Part shown: in pieces, positions 20,025 to 27,558 of the stretch
How positions within the stretch are numbered: the first letter of the stretch is position 1
How the letters are laid out: every line of letters begins with the position of its first letter
Source: Pseudomonas sp. dw_612
GTDB lineage: Bacteria; Pseudomonadota; Gammaproteobacteria; Pseudomonadales; Pseudomonadaceae
DNA length: 64,000 nucleotides
Reading direction: 5' to 3'
Assembly (NCBI RefSeq): GCF_018449725.1
Contig: NZ_JAAVVC010000008.1
Coordinates: 1 to 64,000 of the forward strand
Position numbers and translations under genes: made by a program
The notes under the pieces: generated by a model
Database searches by the model: none
Told to the model about the DNA's origin: nothing
The model's input: the letters and a program-made list of their open reading frames with translations, nothing else

Positions 20025-22604
20025 TTAGGAGCGGGATTGACTGAGCAGTTTGCTGAAGGCCTGTTTGTCGACCGGGCGGCTCATGTAGAAGCCTTGCACC
20101 TCGTGGCATTGATCGGCGCCGAGGATGTTCAGTTGTTCTTCGGTTTCGACACCTTCGGCGGTGACGGTCAGGCCCATGGCTTTGCCCAAGCCGATGATGG
20201 CCTGGACCACGGCGCGGTCGTTGCCGCCGCTGCCCATCGAGGCGATGAAGCGTTTGTCGATTTTGATGCCGTCGAACGGGTAGGCGCGCAGGTAGCCCAG
20301 TGACGAGTAGCCGGTGCCGAAGTCGTCCATGTTCAAGCGCACGCCGAGTTCCTTGAGGGCGTTCATGGTGGTGAGGGCGCCGTCGATGTCGTTGAGCATC
20401 ACGTTTTCGGTGATTTCCAGTTCGAGACGGCTGGCCGGGAAGCGGGTCGAGACCAGCACTTCCCGCACATCCTCGACCACATCGCTGCGGGCGAATTGGG
20501 CCGGGGACAGGTTGACCGACAGCAGGATGTCGTCCGGCCAGGTCAGGGCGGTTTCGCAGGCCTCGCGCAGGACCCAACGACCCAGCGGCACGATCAGGTC
20601 AGTTTGCTCGGCCAACGGAATGAACAGGTCCGGCCCGAGCAGCCCTTGGGTCGGATGTTGCCAGCGGACCAGCGCTTCGACCGAGACAATTTCCTTGCCG
20701 TCGACTTTGTAGCGTGGCTGGTAATGCAGCACAAATTCGTGCCTCTGCACGGCAAGTCGCAGGTCGTCTTCCAGTTGGCGACGATGCTGGATCTGGTCGC
20801 TCATGTGCGCTTCGAAGTAGCACCAGGTGTTTTTGCCGTCGGACTTGGCCTTGTACAGGGCGATGTCGGCACAGCGAATCAATTCGCTGGGCAGGTAGCC
20901 CTGGCGGCGGCTGAGGGCGATGCCCAGGCTGGCGCCGACATGCAGCGTATGGTTTTCATGGTGGATGGGCCGGTGCAGGCTTTCGATCAGGCGGGTGCAG
21001 AACTTGTCGATCTCGCTATGGCTGTCCATGTTGTGCAGCACCACGACAAACTCATCACCGCCGAGCCGGGCCACGATGTCATGGTCGCGGGTGCACTCGC
21101 GCAGCCGTTCGCCGACTTCTTGCAACACAGCATCGCCGGCGGGATGGCCGAGGGAATCGTTGATCGGCTTGAAGTTGTCCAGGTCGATCATCAGCAACGT
21201 CAGAGGCGCTGAGTGTTCCTTGAGCAACAAGGCATCTTCAAGGTAGCGCGCGAGTTTGTTGCGATTGGGCAATCCGGTCAGCGCATCGTGCATTGAGAGG
21301 TGCTGGATTTGCGCATGGGCCGCGACTTCATCGGTGATGTCGCTGGCCGTGCCGCGATAGCCAATGACCGTTTCGTTGTCGAAAATCGGTCGGGCAGACA
21401 CCCGGCAGTAGCGCTGTTGGCCGCTTTGATCGCGATAGGTACAACGCAGGTCGCTGTCGCTGGTTTCCTCGGTCAGTTTGTTCAGCCAGAGGGCCAGCGG
21501 CGTGGTGTCGCAATACAGCAATTGCTCGATGTTTTGTCCCAGCCATTGCTGATCGGAGAACCCGGTGACGGCGCTGAAACGTCCGGATAGGTAGGTGATG
21601 AATTGGCCTTGATCAATTTCCCAGATCCAGTCGGACGCAGCTTCCGCCACCGCACGAAAGCGCTCCTCGCTGGCTTCCAGGGCATGATTGGCGGTTTCCA
21701 GTGCCTGGTTGGAGGCTTGCAACACTTCATAACTGCTGTCGACGTATCGGGATGAACGCATCGCATAACGAAAGAAGTAGGCCGTCAGCAACATCAGCAC
21801 CACCAGGGTCCCGCCCAACGGTGGCAACAGCGACCATAACAAATGTTTGCCGGGCTGATCGAGTTCGGCAATCAGGCTGTAGCCGGTGGTTTCCAGCGGA
21901 ACCTGCTGTTGTTTTTTGGCGAGAGCGCCGTCGGGGGCGAGGTTCAGATTTTCCAGGCCATAACTGGTGCCCAGAGTATGCAGTTTGGCGGCGGTCAGTT
22001 GATCGACGAACACCAGCACTGACGTGCTTTTCGGGTCTTCAATCGGACGTTCGTCATTCGGCATGACCGCCTCGGCGGTCAACAGGGCGGGCCATCCTTC
22101 GAACATGGTGTATAGGCTGATCGGCTTCGTCAGTTCAGCCTGACTCTGAACCTGATCCACCAACGCTGCGGCGGACGCCGACAGGTAACTGGAAAATTCC
22201 CCTTCGACCAATTGCCCACGAATCACCGCGTATTTGGTGTGCGCCCGATCGAGCACAAACACGCCTTCGTAGCCATCGCTGGCGAACAGGGTTTTGCCCA
22301 TGTTTTGCTGGGTGTACGCCCAGTCGGTATCCACTTCACCGTTCAAGTGGTCATAGGCGGACGTCCAGTAGGCGTAACTGGTGATGTAGTTTTTTGAGGC
22401 GGTGATGCGATTTTCCAGCGCGCGTGCGGTGTAAAACCGCGTGTCGTTGATGTCTTCGGAATCGAGGCCGGTGGCGATGCTGAACAGCGCACCGACCACC
22501 ATGCAAACCCCGGCGATAAACAGAATGCCCATCGCAAACGCCAGGCGTCTGGTCACCGAGCTTTGGCGGGTGGGGGCCGGGGCCGCGTAGGCTGAAAGGT
22601 CCAT
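20025..22604 (-). CDS. CHASE4-PAS-GGDEF-EAL c-di-GMP turnover protein
   Basis: An 859-residue inner-membrane protein. Helix 1 is at about 21-43, a periplasmic CHASE4-type sensor (FYTARALENRI, YDHLNGEVDTDWA) to about 245, helix 2 at about 250-275, a PAS domain at about 310-420 (FRAVAEAASDWIWEID), GGDEF at about 430-595 and EAL at about 605-855. The cyclase motif GGDEF is intact and has an RxxD inhibitory site (RDHD) five residues upstream. The phosphodiesterase motifs EALVRW, NLSPAQF, EITENV, DDFGTGYSS, KIDKRFI and AEGVE are all present. It could both make and break c-di-GMP, with the balance set by the sensor domains. Monocistronic. Confidence 0.93.
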   Translation of the reverse strand: MDLSAYAAPAPTRQSSVTRRLAFAMGILFIAGVCMVVGALFSIATGLDSEDINDTRFYTARALENRITASKNYITSYAYWTSAYDHLNGEVDTDWAYTQQNMGKTLFASDGYEGVFVLDRAHTKYAVIRGQLVEGEFSSYLSASAAALVDQVQSQAELTKPISLYTMFEGWPALLTAEAVMPNDERPIEDPKSTSVLVFVDQLTAAKLHTLGTSYGLENLNLAPDGALAKKQQQVPLETTGYSLIAELDQPGKHLLWSLLPPLGGTLVVLMLLTAYFFRYAMRSSRYVDSSYEVLQASNQALETANHALEASEERFRAVAEAASDWIWEIDQGQFITYLSGRFSAVTGFSDQQWLGQNIEQLLYCDTTPLALWLNKLTEETSDSDLRCTYRDQSGQQRYCRVSARPIFDNETVIGYRGTASDITDEVAAHAQIQHLSMHDALTGLPNRNKLARYLEDALLLKEHSAPLTLLMIDLDNFKPINDSLGHPAGDAVLQEVGERLRECTRDHDIVARLGGDEFVVVLHNMDSHSEIDKFCTRLIESLHRPIHHENHTLHVGASLGIALSRRQGYLPSELIRCADIALYKAKSDGKNTWCYFEAHMSDQIQHRRQLEDDLRLAVQRHEFVLHYQPRYKVDGKEIVSVEALVRWQHPTQGLLGPDLFIPLAEQTDLIVPLGRWVLREACETALTWPDDILLSVNLSPAQFARSDVVEDVREVLVSTRFPASRLELEITENVMLNDIDGALTTMNALKELGVRLNMDDFGTGYSSLGYLRAYPFDGIKIDKRFIASMGSGGNDRAVVQAIIGLGKAMGLTVTAEGVETEEQLNILGADQCHEVQGFYMSRPVDKQAFSKLLSQSRS

Positions 22605-22835
22605 TGACTCGTCCTTGATCCATTGTCACGGCGCCCGGGCAAACCTGATGGTTGCAATGTGCGAGTCGCCCAGCGATCCAGTCATCCGCGACGGTCGGTG
22701 ATGAATCCATGGGCGTGAGTATAGGTCGCGTGGGAAAGAGCGTTGGGATCCCGGATCAGTTCAAGGTCCGTCATCGTGAGATAGACTCAACACGGTGCAT
22801 CGGACGAGAGGAGTGACACCTGTGGCGCGATTCAG

Positions 22836-24056
22836 ATGGATTCGCTGATCACCGCAGCGGCGCGAGCATTGGCGGCGGGTGATCCTCTCGGTGCGCTGAA
22901 CCGGATTGCCTTGCGCGACGACGCGGCAGCGCTGGCACTGCGCGGCATCGCCATGGCGCAGCTCGGCGATCTGGTGCGGGCGAGGTCGCTGGTGCAGCGC
23001 GCGGCGCGGGCCTTCGGGCCGAAAGAGGCATTGGCGCGGGCGCGGTGTGTGGTCGCCGAGGCCGAGATTGCGTTGGCGTCACGGGATCTGGGCTGGCCCG
23101 TCAAGCAGCTCGACACGGCGCGGGTGACGCTCGAGGCCCACGGCGATGTCGTCAACGCCGCCCATGCGCGGTATCTGGACATTCGGCGCTTGTTGTTGAT
23201 CGGACGTCTGGATGACGCGCAGCACACTCTCGCCGAACTCGACCCCGCGCCACTGCCGCCGGCACTGCGCGCGGTGCATGAACTGGTGGTGGCCGGGATC
23301 GCGATGCGGCGCCTGCAATCGAACCCGGCTCGGGCGGCCCTGACCCGCGCCGAAGCGGCCGCCCATGACGCCGCGATCCCGGCACTGAGCGCCGAGGTCG
23401 AACACGCCGCCCGAATCCTCGACACGCCCGTCGCGCGATTGATTGCCCATGACCAGGAGCGGCCGCTGTTGTTGGCGGAAGTTGAAGCGTTGCTCGCCTC
23501 AACCTCGTTGGTGGTGGACGCCTGCCGCTACAGCGTGCGCGGTGTCGGTATGTCGGTGTCACTGGCCACGCGCCCGGTGTTGTTCGCCATCGCCCGAGCG
23601 CTGGCCGAAGCCTGGCCTGCGGACGTGTCGAGAGCAACGCTGATCGCCCGAGCCTTTCGCCTGAAGCTCAGCGATGAGTCCCATCGCGCGCGGTTGCGCG
23701 TCGAAGTCGGCCGCCTGCGTGCGGCGCTGGACCCCCTGGCCAGCGTGACCGCCACCCCGCGCGGTTATGCGTTGGTGGCGCGGGGCGAAAGCGACGTCGT
23801 GCTGTTGGCGCCACCGGTCGAAGAGAAATACGCCGCGCTGTTTGCCTTCCTCGCCGATGGCGAATCGTGGTCAAGTTCAGCCCTGGCGCTGGCCCTCGGC
23901 ACCAGTCAGCGCACGGTGCAGCGAGCACTCGACACACTGGCGGCGGACGACAAGGTGCAGTCGTTCGGGCGTGGTCGCGCGCGGCGCTGGATGACCCCGC
24001 CGGTGCCGGGTTTCGCGACGACTTTGTTACTCACGGCACCGCTGCCCAGTGATTAG
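22836..24056 (+). CDS. Protein with C-terminal winged-helix domains, probable regulator
   Basis: A 406-residue Ala/Arg-rich protein. Residues 1-200 form TPR-like helical repeats (LALRGIAMAQLGDLVRARSLV, then LDIRRLLLIGRLDDAQHTL). Then comes a region with SLATRPVLFAIARALAEAWP and RLRVEVGRLRAALDPL, resembling the transcriptional-activation-type winged helix of the BTAD/OmpR kind. Last is a small C-terminal helix-turn-helix (SSSALALALGTSQRTVQRALDTLAADDKVQSFGRGRARRW). DNA binding is inferred. It lies 35 bp before the beta-propeller gene and may be co-transcribed. The start codon lacks a good RBS at short range. Confidence 0.7.
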   Translation: MDSLITAAARALAAGDPLGALNRIALRDDAAALALRGIAMAQLGDLVRARSLVQRAARAFGPKEALARARCVVAEAEIALASRDLGWPVKQLDTARVTLEAHGDVVNAAHARYLDIRRLLLIGRLDDAQHTLAELDPAPLPPALRAVHELVVAGIAMRRLQSNPARAALTRAEAAAHDAAIPALSAEVEHAARILDTPVARLIAHDQERPLLLAEVEALLASTSLVVDACRYSVRGVGMSVSLATRPVLFAIARALAEAWPADVSRATLIARAFRLKLSDESHRARLRVEVGRLRAALDPLASVTATPRGYALVARGESDVVLLAPPVEEKYAALFAFLADGESWSSSALALALGTSQRTVQRALDTLAADDKVQSFGRGRARRWMTPPVPGFATTLLLTAPLPSD

Positions 24057-24091
24057 GATCACCTCACCAACCCGTGACTGAGGACGCGATC

Positions 24092-24721
24092 ATGAAACAC
24101 TCAACAGCCGAAATACTCCGTGAATATGGACCCTTTGCCGGTGTCGATGCCGTGCATGGTGTGACCTGGGACGGCCAGCGCGTATGGTTCGCCAGTGGCG
24201 AAAAACTCAATGCCCTCGACCCGGCCAGCGGCCAGACCTTGCGCTCGATCGACGTCACCGCCGATGCCGGCACCGCGTTCGACGGCGAGCATCTGTTCCA
24301 GATCGCCGCCGACCGCATCCAGAAAATCGACCCCGGGACCGGCCGCGTGCTCCACACCATCCCCGCGCCGGGTAATAGCGATTCGGGCCTGACCTGGGCC
24401 GAAGGCACGCTATGGGTGGGCGAGTACCGCGACCGCAAGATTCATCAGATCGACCCCGAGACTGGGGCGATTCTGCGCACCATCGAATCCAACCGTTTTG
24501 TCACTGGCGTGACCTGGGTCGAAGGTGCGTTGTGGCATGGCACGTGGGAAGGCGATGAGAGCGAGTTGCGGCGCGTTGATCCGGCCACGGGCGAGGTGCT
24601 GGAAAGCGTGAAGATGCCGACGGGGATTGGCGTTTCCGGGCTGGAGTCCGATGGGGGTGATCAGTTCTTTTGTGGTGGAGGCGGGAGTGGAAAGGTGAGG
24701 GCGGTGCGGCGGCCGAAATGA
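24092..24721 (+). CDS. Beta-propeller (Vgb/NHL-like) protein
   Basis: A 209-residue protein built of five or so repeats of about 40 residues with the pattern GxxxDGxxLW..G..R..I..IDPxTGxVL (seen in KIDPGTGRVLHTI, IDPETGAILRTIES, RVDPATGEVLESV). This is a beta-propeller blade pattern like that of virginiamycin-B-lyase-type and glutamine-cyclotransferase-type proteins. No signal peptide. ATG 24092 is preceded by GAGGACG; the GTG at 24074 is an alternative. The upstream winged-helix gene may be its partner or regulator. Confidence 0.7.
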   Translation: MKHSTAEILREYGPFAGVDAVHGVTWDGQRVWFASGEKLNALDPASGQTLRSIDVTADAGTAFDGEHLFQIAADRIQKIDPGTGRVLHTIPAPGNSDSGLTWAEGTLWVGEYRDRKIHQIDPETGAILRTIESNRFVTGVTWVEGALWHGTWEGDESELRRVDPATGEVLESVKMPTGIGVSGLESDGGDQFFCGGGGSGKVRAVRRPK

Positions 24722-24758
24722 GCCAACCCGGTTAATTTGTGGGGGGTGTGAGGGCCCC

Positions 24759-24834
24759 TTCGCGAGCAAGCCCGCTCCCACATTGGATCTGTGGCGTTCA
24801 CATATCCCCTGTGGGAGCGGGCTTGCTCGCGAAG
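24759..24834. repeat. REP doublet
   Basis: Inverted REP pair at about 24759-24782 and 24809-24834 between two rightward genes; spacer GGATCTGTGGCGTTCA as in the doublets at 6.0 and 7.6 kb. Confidence 0.85.
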
Positions 24835-24913
24835 AGGCCCGCACAGACAACAAAAGATTCAGAACGGTAACGTATGATTGCCGCTCTCCCACGCCAGTCA
24901 AAAGGACCCAACG

Positions 24914-25285
24914 ATGGCTTTAAGCAAACGCGACCAAGCCCACATCGAACGTCGCCTGGTCGCGACCCTGACAGATGCGTGCGAAACGGCCAAAGCCGAA
25001 ATCGTTGGTTTCTGCTGGCTGACCCACGAAGTCGATTACGCCCGATTCCCCTCCAGCCTGCGGGTGATCTGGGTCTTTGATACCGAGGCCGAGAAGGACC
25101 ACGCGTTGGCCAGCGGGCAGGGTGAACGCATGGTTGAGCTGACGGCCTTCGCGTTAACCGAGGCGGACGTTCCGGTCAGCCCGGCATCGGCCCATGTGCA
25201 GTTCGATTCCGAAGAACAATGCCAGCGAGTCAATGGCGGAAACTGGGTGCAACGCCTGGCGTCCAAGCGTTCGACGCGGGCTTGA
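24914..25285 (+). CDS. Conserved hypothetical protein
   Basis: A 123-residue soluble protein (MALSKRDQAHIERRLVATLT, then EIVGFCWLTHEVDY and RVIWVFDTEAEKDHA). In Pseudomonas annotations similar proteins carry the label Fis-family regulator, but I see no Fis helix-turn-helix in this sequence, so that label is not supported. AAAGGACCC precedes the ATG. It converges with the alpha/beta hydrolase gene, with two bases between stop codons. Confidence 0.7.
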   Translation: MALSKRDQAHIERRLVATLTDACETAKAEIVGFCWLTHEVDYARFPSSLRVIWVFDTEAEKDHALASGQGERMVELTAFALTEADVPVSPASAHVQFDSEEQCQRVNGGNWVQRLASKRSTRA

Positions 25286-25287
25286 AC

Positions 25288-26076
25288 TCACAGGCCGGCG
25301 CCGATCAACTTCAGGTATTCGGGGCTCTCGGAAATTGAGTTGTGCCCCACACCCGCAATGACCTTCAGCGACGCCACCCCCTGTTTGAAATGCCCATAGA
25401 GCCGCTCCGTGCTTGAACGCGGGATCACTTCGTCGTGTTCCGCCGCGATCAAGAGCGTCGGCACGCTGATGTGCGCGGCGTACTCGCCGGAGTCAAACGT
25501 GTCCTTCAACAGCCACTTCACCGGAAAAACCGGGAACTGGCGGGCGGCGAGCTCCAGCAGGCTGTTGTAGGGCGTGATCAGAATCAGCCGCACCGCCGGG
25601 CGTTGACTGGCGAGGCGGATGGCGACGCCCGTGCCGAGGCTGCGACCGATCACGGCAATTTGCGGGTGTTCGGCATAGACCCGGTCAAACAAGTCCAGGG
25701 CATCGCGGGCAATGGTTTCCTCGGAAGGCGAGCCTGAACTGCCACCATAGCCTCGGTAGTGCAGCAGGTAGATCGCATGATCCGCAAAGGCTTCGGAAAA
25801 CGAAGGCAGGTTTCGAGAGACGTCCTCGGCATTGCCGCCAAAGTAGAGCAACGCCTTGGGGCCATCGTGGGGCCGGACGGAGATCTGCAAGTCCGCATCC
25901 GCCACCGACAACTTGAGCAGGGTTTCCGGTGTTCCGATGGCGCTGGGTTGCGGGAAATAAATGAGGGCGCGCTGAAACACGAACAGCGCAACACACAACA
26001 GCAGATACAAGGCTGCAATCGATACCAGGACGTACACCAGAACGCGTGACATTCGGTTGCTTTTCTTGGGTGACAT
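25288..26076 (-). CDS. Membrane-anchored alpha/beta hydrolase
   Basis: A 262-residue protein with an N-terminal signal anchor (about residues 11-33) and then an alpha/beta-hydrolase domain that would face the periplasm. Nucleophile elbow G-R-S-L-G-T-G (serine), acid in AAEHDEVIP (aspartate) and histidine in GVGHNSIS complete the triad. The oxyanion region is YFGGNAED. The fold is of the ABHD13/BEM46-like type; natural substrate unknown. The 96 bp between its start and the promoter-like element at 26173 is divergent. Confidence 0.85.
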   Translation of the reverse strand: MSPKKSNRMSRVLVYVLVSIAALYLLLCVALFVFQRALIYFPQPSAIGTPETLLKLSVADADLQISVRPHDGPKALLYFGGNAEDVSRNLPSFSEAFADHAIYLLHYRGYGGSSGSPSEETIARDALDLFDRVYAEHPQIAVIGRSLGTGVAIRLASQRPAVRLILITPYNSLLELAARQFPVFPVKWLLKDTFDSGEYAAHISVPTLLIAAEHDEVIPRSSTERLYGHFKQGVASLKVIAGVGHNSISESPEYLKLIGAGL

Positions 26077-26140
26077 TGACGGCTCGGGGATGAAGATAGC
26101 ATCGCGGATTACTGCCGAAGTCTAGACCATCAAAAGCGGT

Positions 26141-26204
26141 CGTCGGCCTTGGCTTTCGGGTGGATCCAAAAATTGACCTAAAAATAGTGGCCATATAGTA
26201 TCGC
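26141..26204. repeat. Upstream copy of the cdiB promoter-region repeat
   Basis: The order GTCGGCC-N12-TGGATCC-N5-TTGAC-N-..AAAATAGTGGCCAT..TATCGCG occurs here and again at about 27454-27517 with identical spacing, 1313 bp apart. The conserved blocks lie at the core promoter and upstream of it, so the repeat includes possible activator-binding sequence. Confidence 0.75.
26173..26201 (+). promoter_or_regulatory. Predicted sigma-70 promoter, upstream copy
   Basis: TTGACC (26173-26178), 17 bp spacer, TAGTAT (26196-26201). It stands about 105 bp before the 64-residue gene and would drive the small AT-rich genes. The hexamers and spacer match the cdiB promoter 1313 bp downstream, which supports both. 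Confidence 0.65.
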
Positions 26205-26306
26205 GTCGATGCCTGAGAATTAAATTCTAAAGAGGAAAGTCGCGAATTTGGTCCGTATTTAGTCTTGGTGCATATGACATGACGTTTAAAACGAATGGGG
26301 GATTAA

Positions 26307-26501
26307 ATGGTTGATAATATGTTGGATTGGAAGTGTCGCGGAAAAACAGTCGAAGAGTTAATTGAAGAGCTTAATTCGTTTGAGGATCAGAGTATTAAGG
26401 TTGAGCTTTCCTTTGATGGTGGAACTACAAGTGTGCCAATAAGTATTGTGGGTAAAAAAGATGGCAAGTGCTTGCTGATTAGTGTGGTTGCTGAGGAGTG
26501 A
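26307..26501 (+). CDS. Small AT-rich hypothetical protein
   Basis: A 64-residue soluble protein (KTVEELIEELNSFEDQSIKV, ELSFDGGTTSVPISIVGKK). AT-rich, unlike the flanking core genes and like the immunity genes downstream of cdiA. It is the first of three small genes between the two promoter-region copies. Such small AT-rich genes next to cdiBA are often orphan immunity genes; that is an inference from position and composition. Confidence 0.6.
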   Translation: MVDNMLDWKCRGKTVEELIEELNSFEDQSIKVELSFDGGTTSVPISIVGKKDGKCLLISVVAEE

Positions 26502-26607
26502 CTTTCGTGTGATTGTTGGTTTGTGAGAAGGGGAGGGAATAGAACTGTTTGGTAAATAAATCTGTCCCGATAAAAGTTCTTCCATCGCCTCGTCAGGAGA
26601 AAAGTTT

Positions 26608-26964
26608 ATGCTGGATAGAAGAGACTTGGTAGCGTTGGAGTCCACCAGCCTGGTGGGGGTAACGGTAGGGGTTGGCTCGCAACTATTACTGTTTGCAAGC
26701 GGTGCGTCTGTAATGTGTCAGTGTCCTTTTGAGTGTGTTGATGGTCTTAGTCGCCTGTCGGGGCACGGTGAAGATGTTTACACCTCCGTTTTGTTTTATG
26801 AGTTTCTTAACCAAAATGTGAAGTCTGCCAGTTTCGGAGGCGATGGAGTGTTGGAACTCGTATTCGATGATTCGAGAGTCATTAGGATTATTGCCGACAA
26901 GAATGGTCTGGAGTCGTATGTGGTTTCTACACTTCATGGTGTGTGTCCTGTCATTTTGTTTTAG
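26608..26964 (+). CDS. Small hypothetical protein, immunity-like
   Basis: A 118-residue soluble protein with alternating strands: LVGVTVGVGSQLLLFASGASVMCQC, then SASFGGDGVLELVFDDSRVIRIIADKNGLESYVV. The pattern (element of a binding-fold barrel, then dGxLxLxFxDgxxIxI..D...ESY) resembles DUF6188-type and other proteins found beside polymorphic toxin loci, but I cannot name the family with certainty. AGGAGAAAAG precedes the ATG. AT-rich. Confidence 0.6.
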   Translation: MLDRRDLVALESTSLVGVTVGVGSQLLLFASGASVMCQCPFECVDGLSRLSGHGEDVYTSVLFYEFLNQNVKSASFGGDGVLELVFDDSRVIRIIADKNGLESYVVSTLHGVCPVILF

Positions 26965-27026
26965 TTTTGTCGTGAAGGTTAAAGAGAAAACTGGCGGAGT
27001 TTATTTTTATATCGAAATCATAGGGG

Positions 27027-27323
27027 GTGAAGTTGGCCAGGTATTTCAAGCATCCAGAAAGTGACAAAATCGAAGAAGTTGATGCCTTTCAAGTATTGGC
27101 GACGTTGTTTTTTGGCTTGCTGTACTTGTTTTGCGCAGAGCTTTGGGTGCACTTGACTATTTGTCTTGTTGTTGGAGGCATCGCCGCTGCGGTGGGTGGG
27201 CCGTGGTTTGGTCTCGCGCTGATTTCATTGCATGTGATTTATGCTGCTTCGATTCGAAGAATCGTAGCGACAGCTTATTTGAAGAAGGGCTGGATCGAGG
27301 TTCAGGAACCAAAGAAAGCGTGA
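27027..27323 (+). CDS. Small membrane protein
   Basis: A 98-residue protein with two or three hydrophobic segments (about residues 22-44, 46-62 and 62-78) between a charged N-terminus (YFKHPESDKIEEVDAFQ) and a basic C-terminus (KKGWIEVQEPKKA). It starts at GTG 27027 (TAGGGG immediately upstream). It is the last of three small genes and is followed by a Rho-independent terminator of the same type as those closing the two toxin modules. Membrane location would suit an immunity protein against a pore-forming or membrane-active toxin (speculative). Confidence 0.6.
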   Translation: MKLARYFKHPESDKIEEVDAFQVLATLFFGLLYLFCAELWVHLTICLVVGGIAAAVGGPWFGLALISLHVIYAASIRRIVATAYLKKGWIEVQEPKKA

Positions 27324-27376
27324 GCGCGTCGAGAAGCAGCGAAAAAAGTCTGAATTGAAGCGGATACGCACCCTGC

Positions 27377-27406
27377 AAAACGGGCGACCCACAGGTCGCT
27401 CGTTTT
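27377..27406 (+). terminator. Terminator, module type, copy 1
   Basis: AAAACGGGCGACCCACAGGTCGCTCGTTTT. It is nearly the same hairpin as those at 44278 and 51532, which close the two lipoprotein genes. It isolates the small genes from cdiB. Confidence 0.85.
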
Positions 27407-27453
27407 CATCACCACCTCCCATTTCCCATAACAAAATCCGGCGACCTACCGTT

Positions 27454-27517
27454 CGTCGGCCCTCACCGCTGGATGGATCCATTCATTGACGCCAAAATAG
27501 TGGCCATCTAATATCGC
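27454..27517. repeat. cdiB promoter-region repeat, downstream copy
   Basis: Second copy of the repeat described at 26141-26204, with GTCGGCC, TGGATCC, TTGAC and the AAAATAGTGGCCAT-TATCGCG block at the same spacing. Confidence 0.75.
27486..27514 (+). promoter_or_regulatory. Predicted sigma-70 promoter of cdiBA
   Basis: TTGACG (27486-27491), 17 bp spacer, TAATAT (27509-27514); predicted start about 27521, leaving a leader of about 38 bases before ATG 27559 with its GAGGGA ribosome-binding site. The conservation of both hexamers with the copy at 26173 supports function. Confidence 0.75.
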
Positions 27518-27558
27518 GCCACTATTGTGCTACTACTCTCCATTTCGAGGGATCGAAC

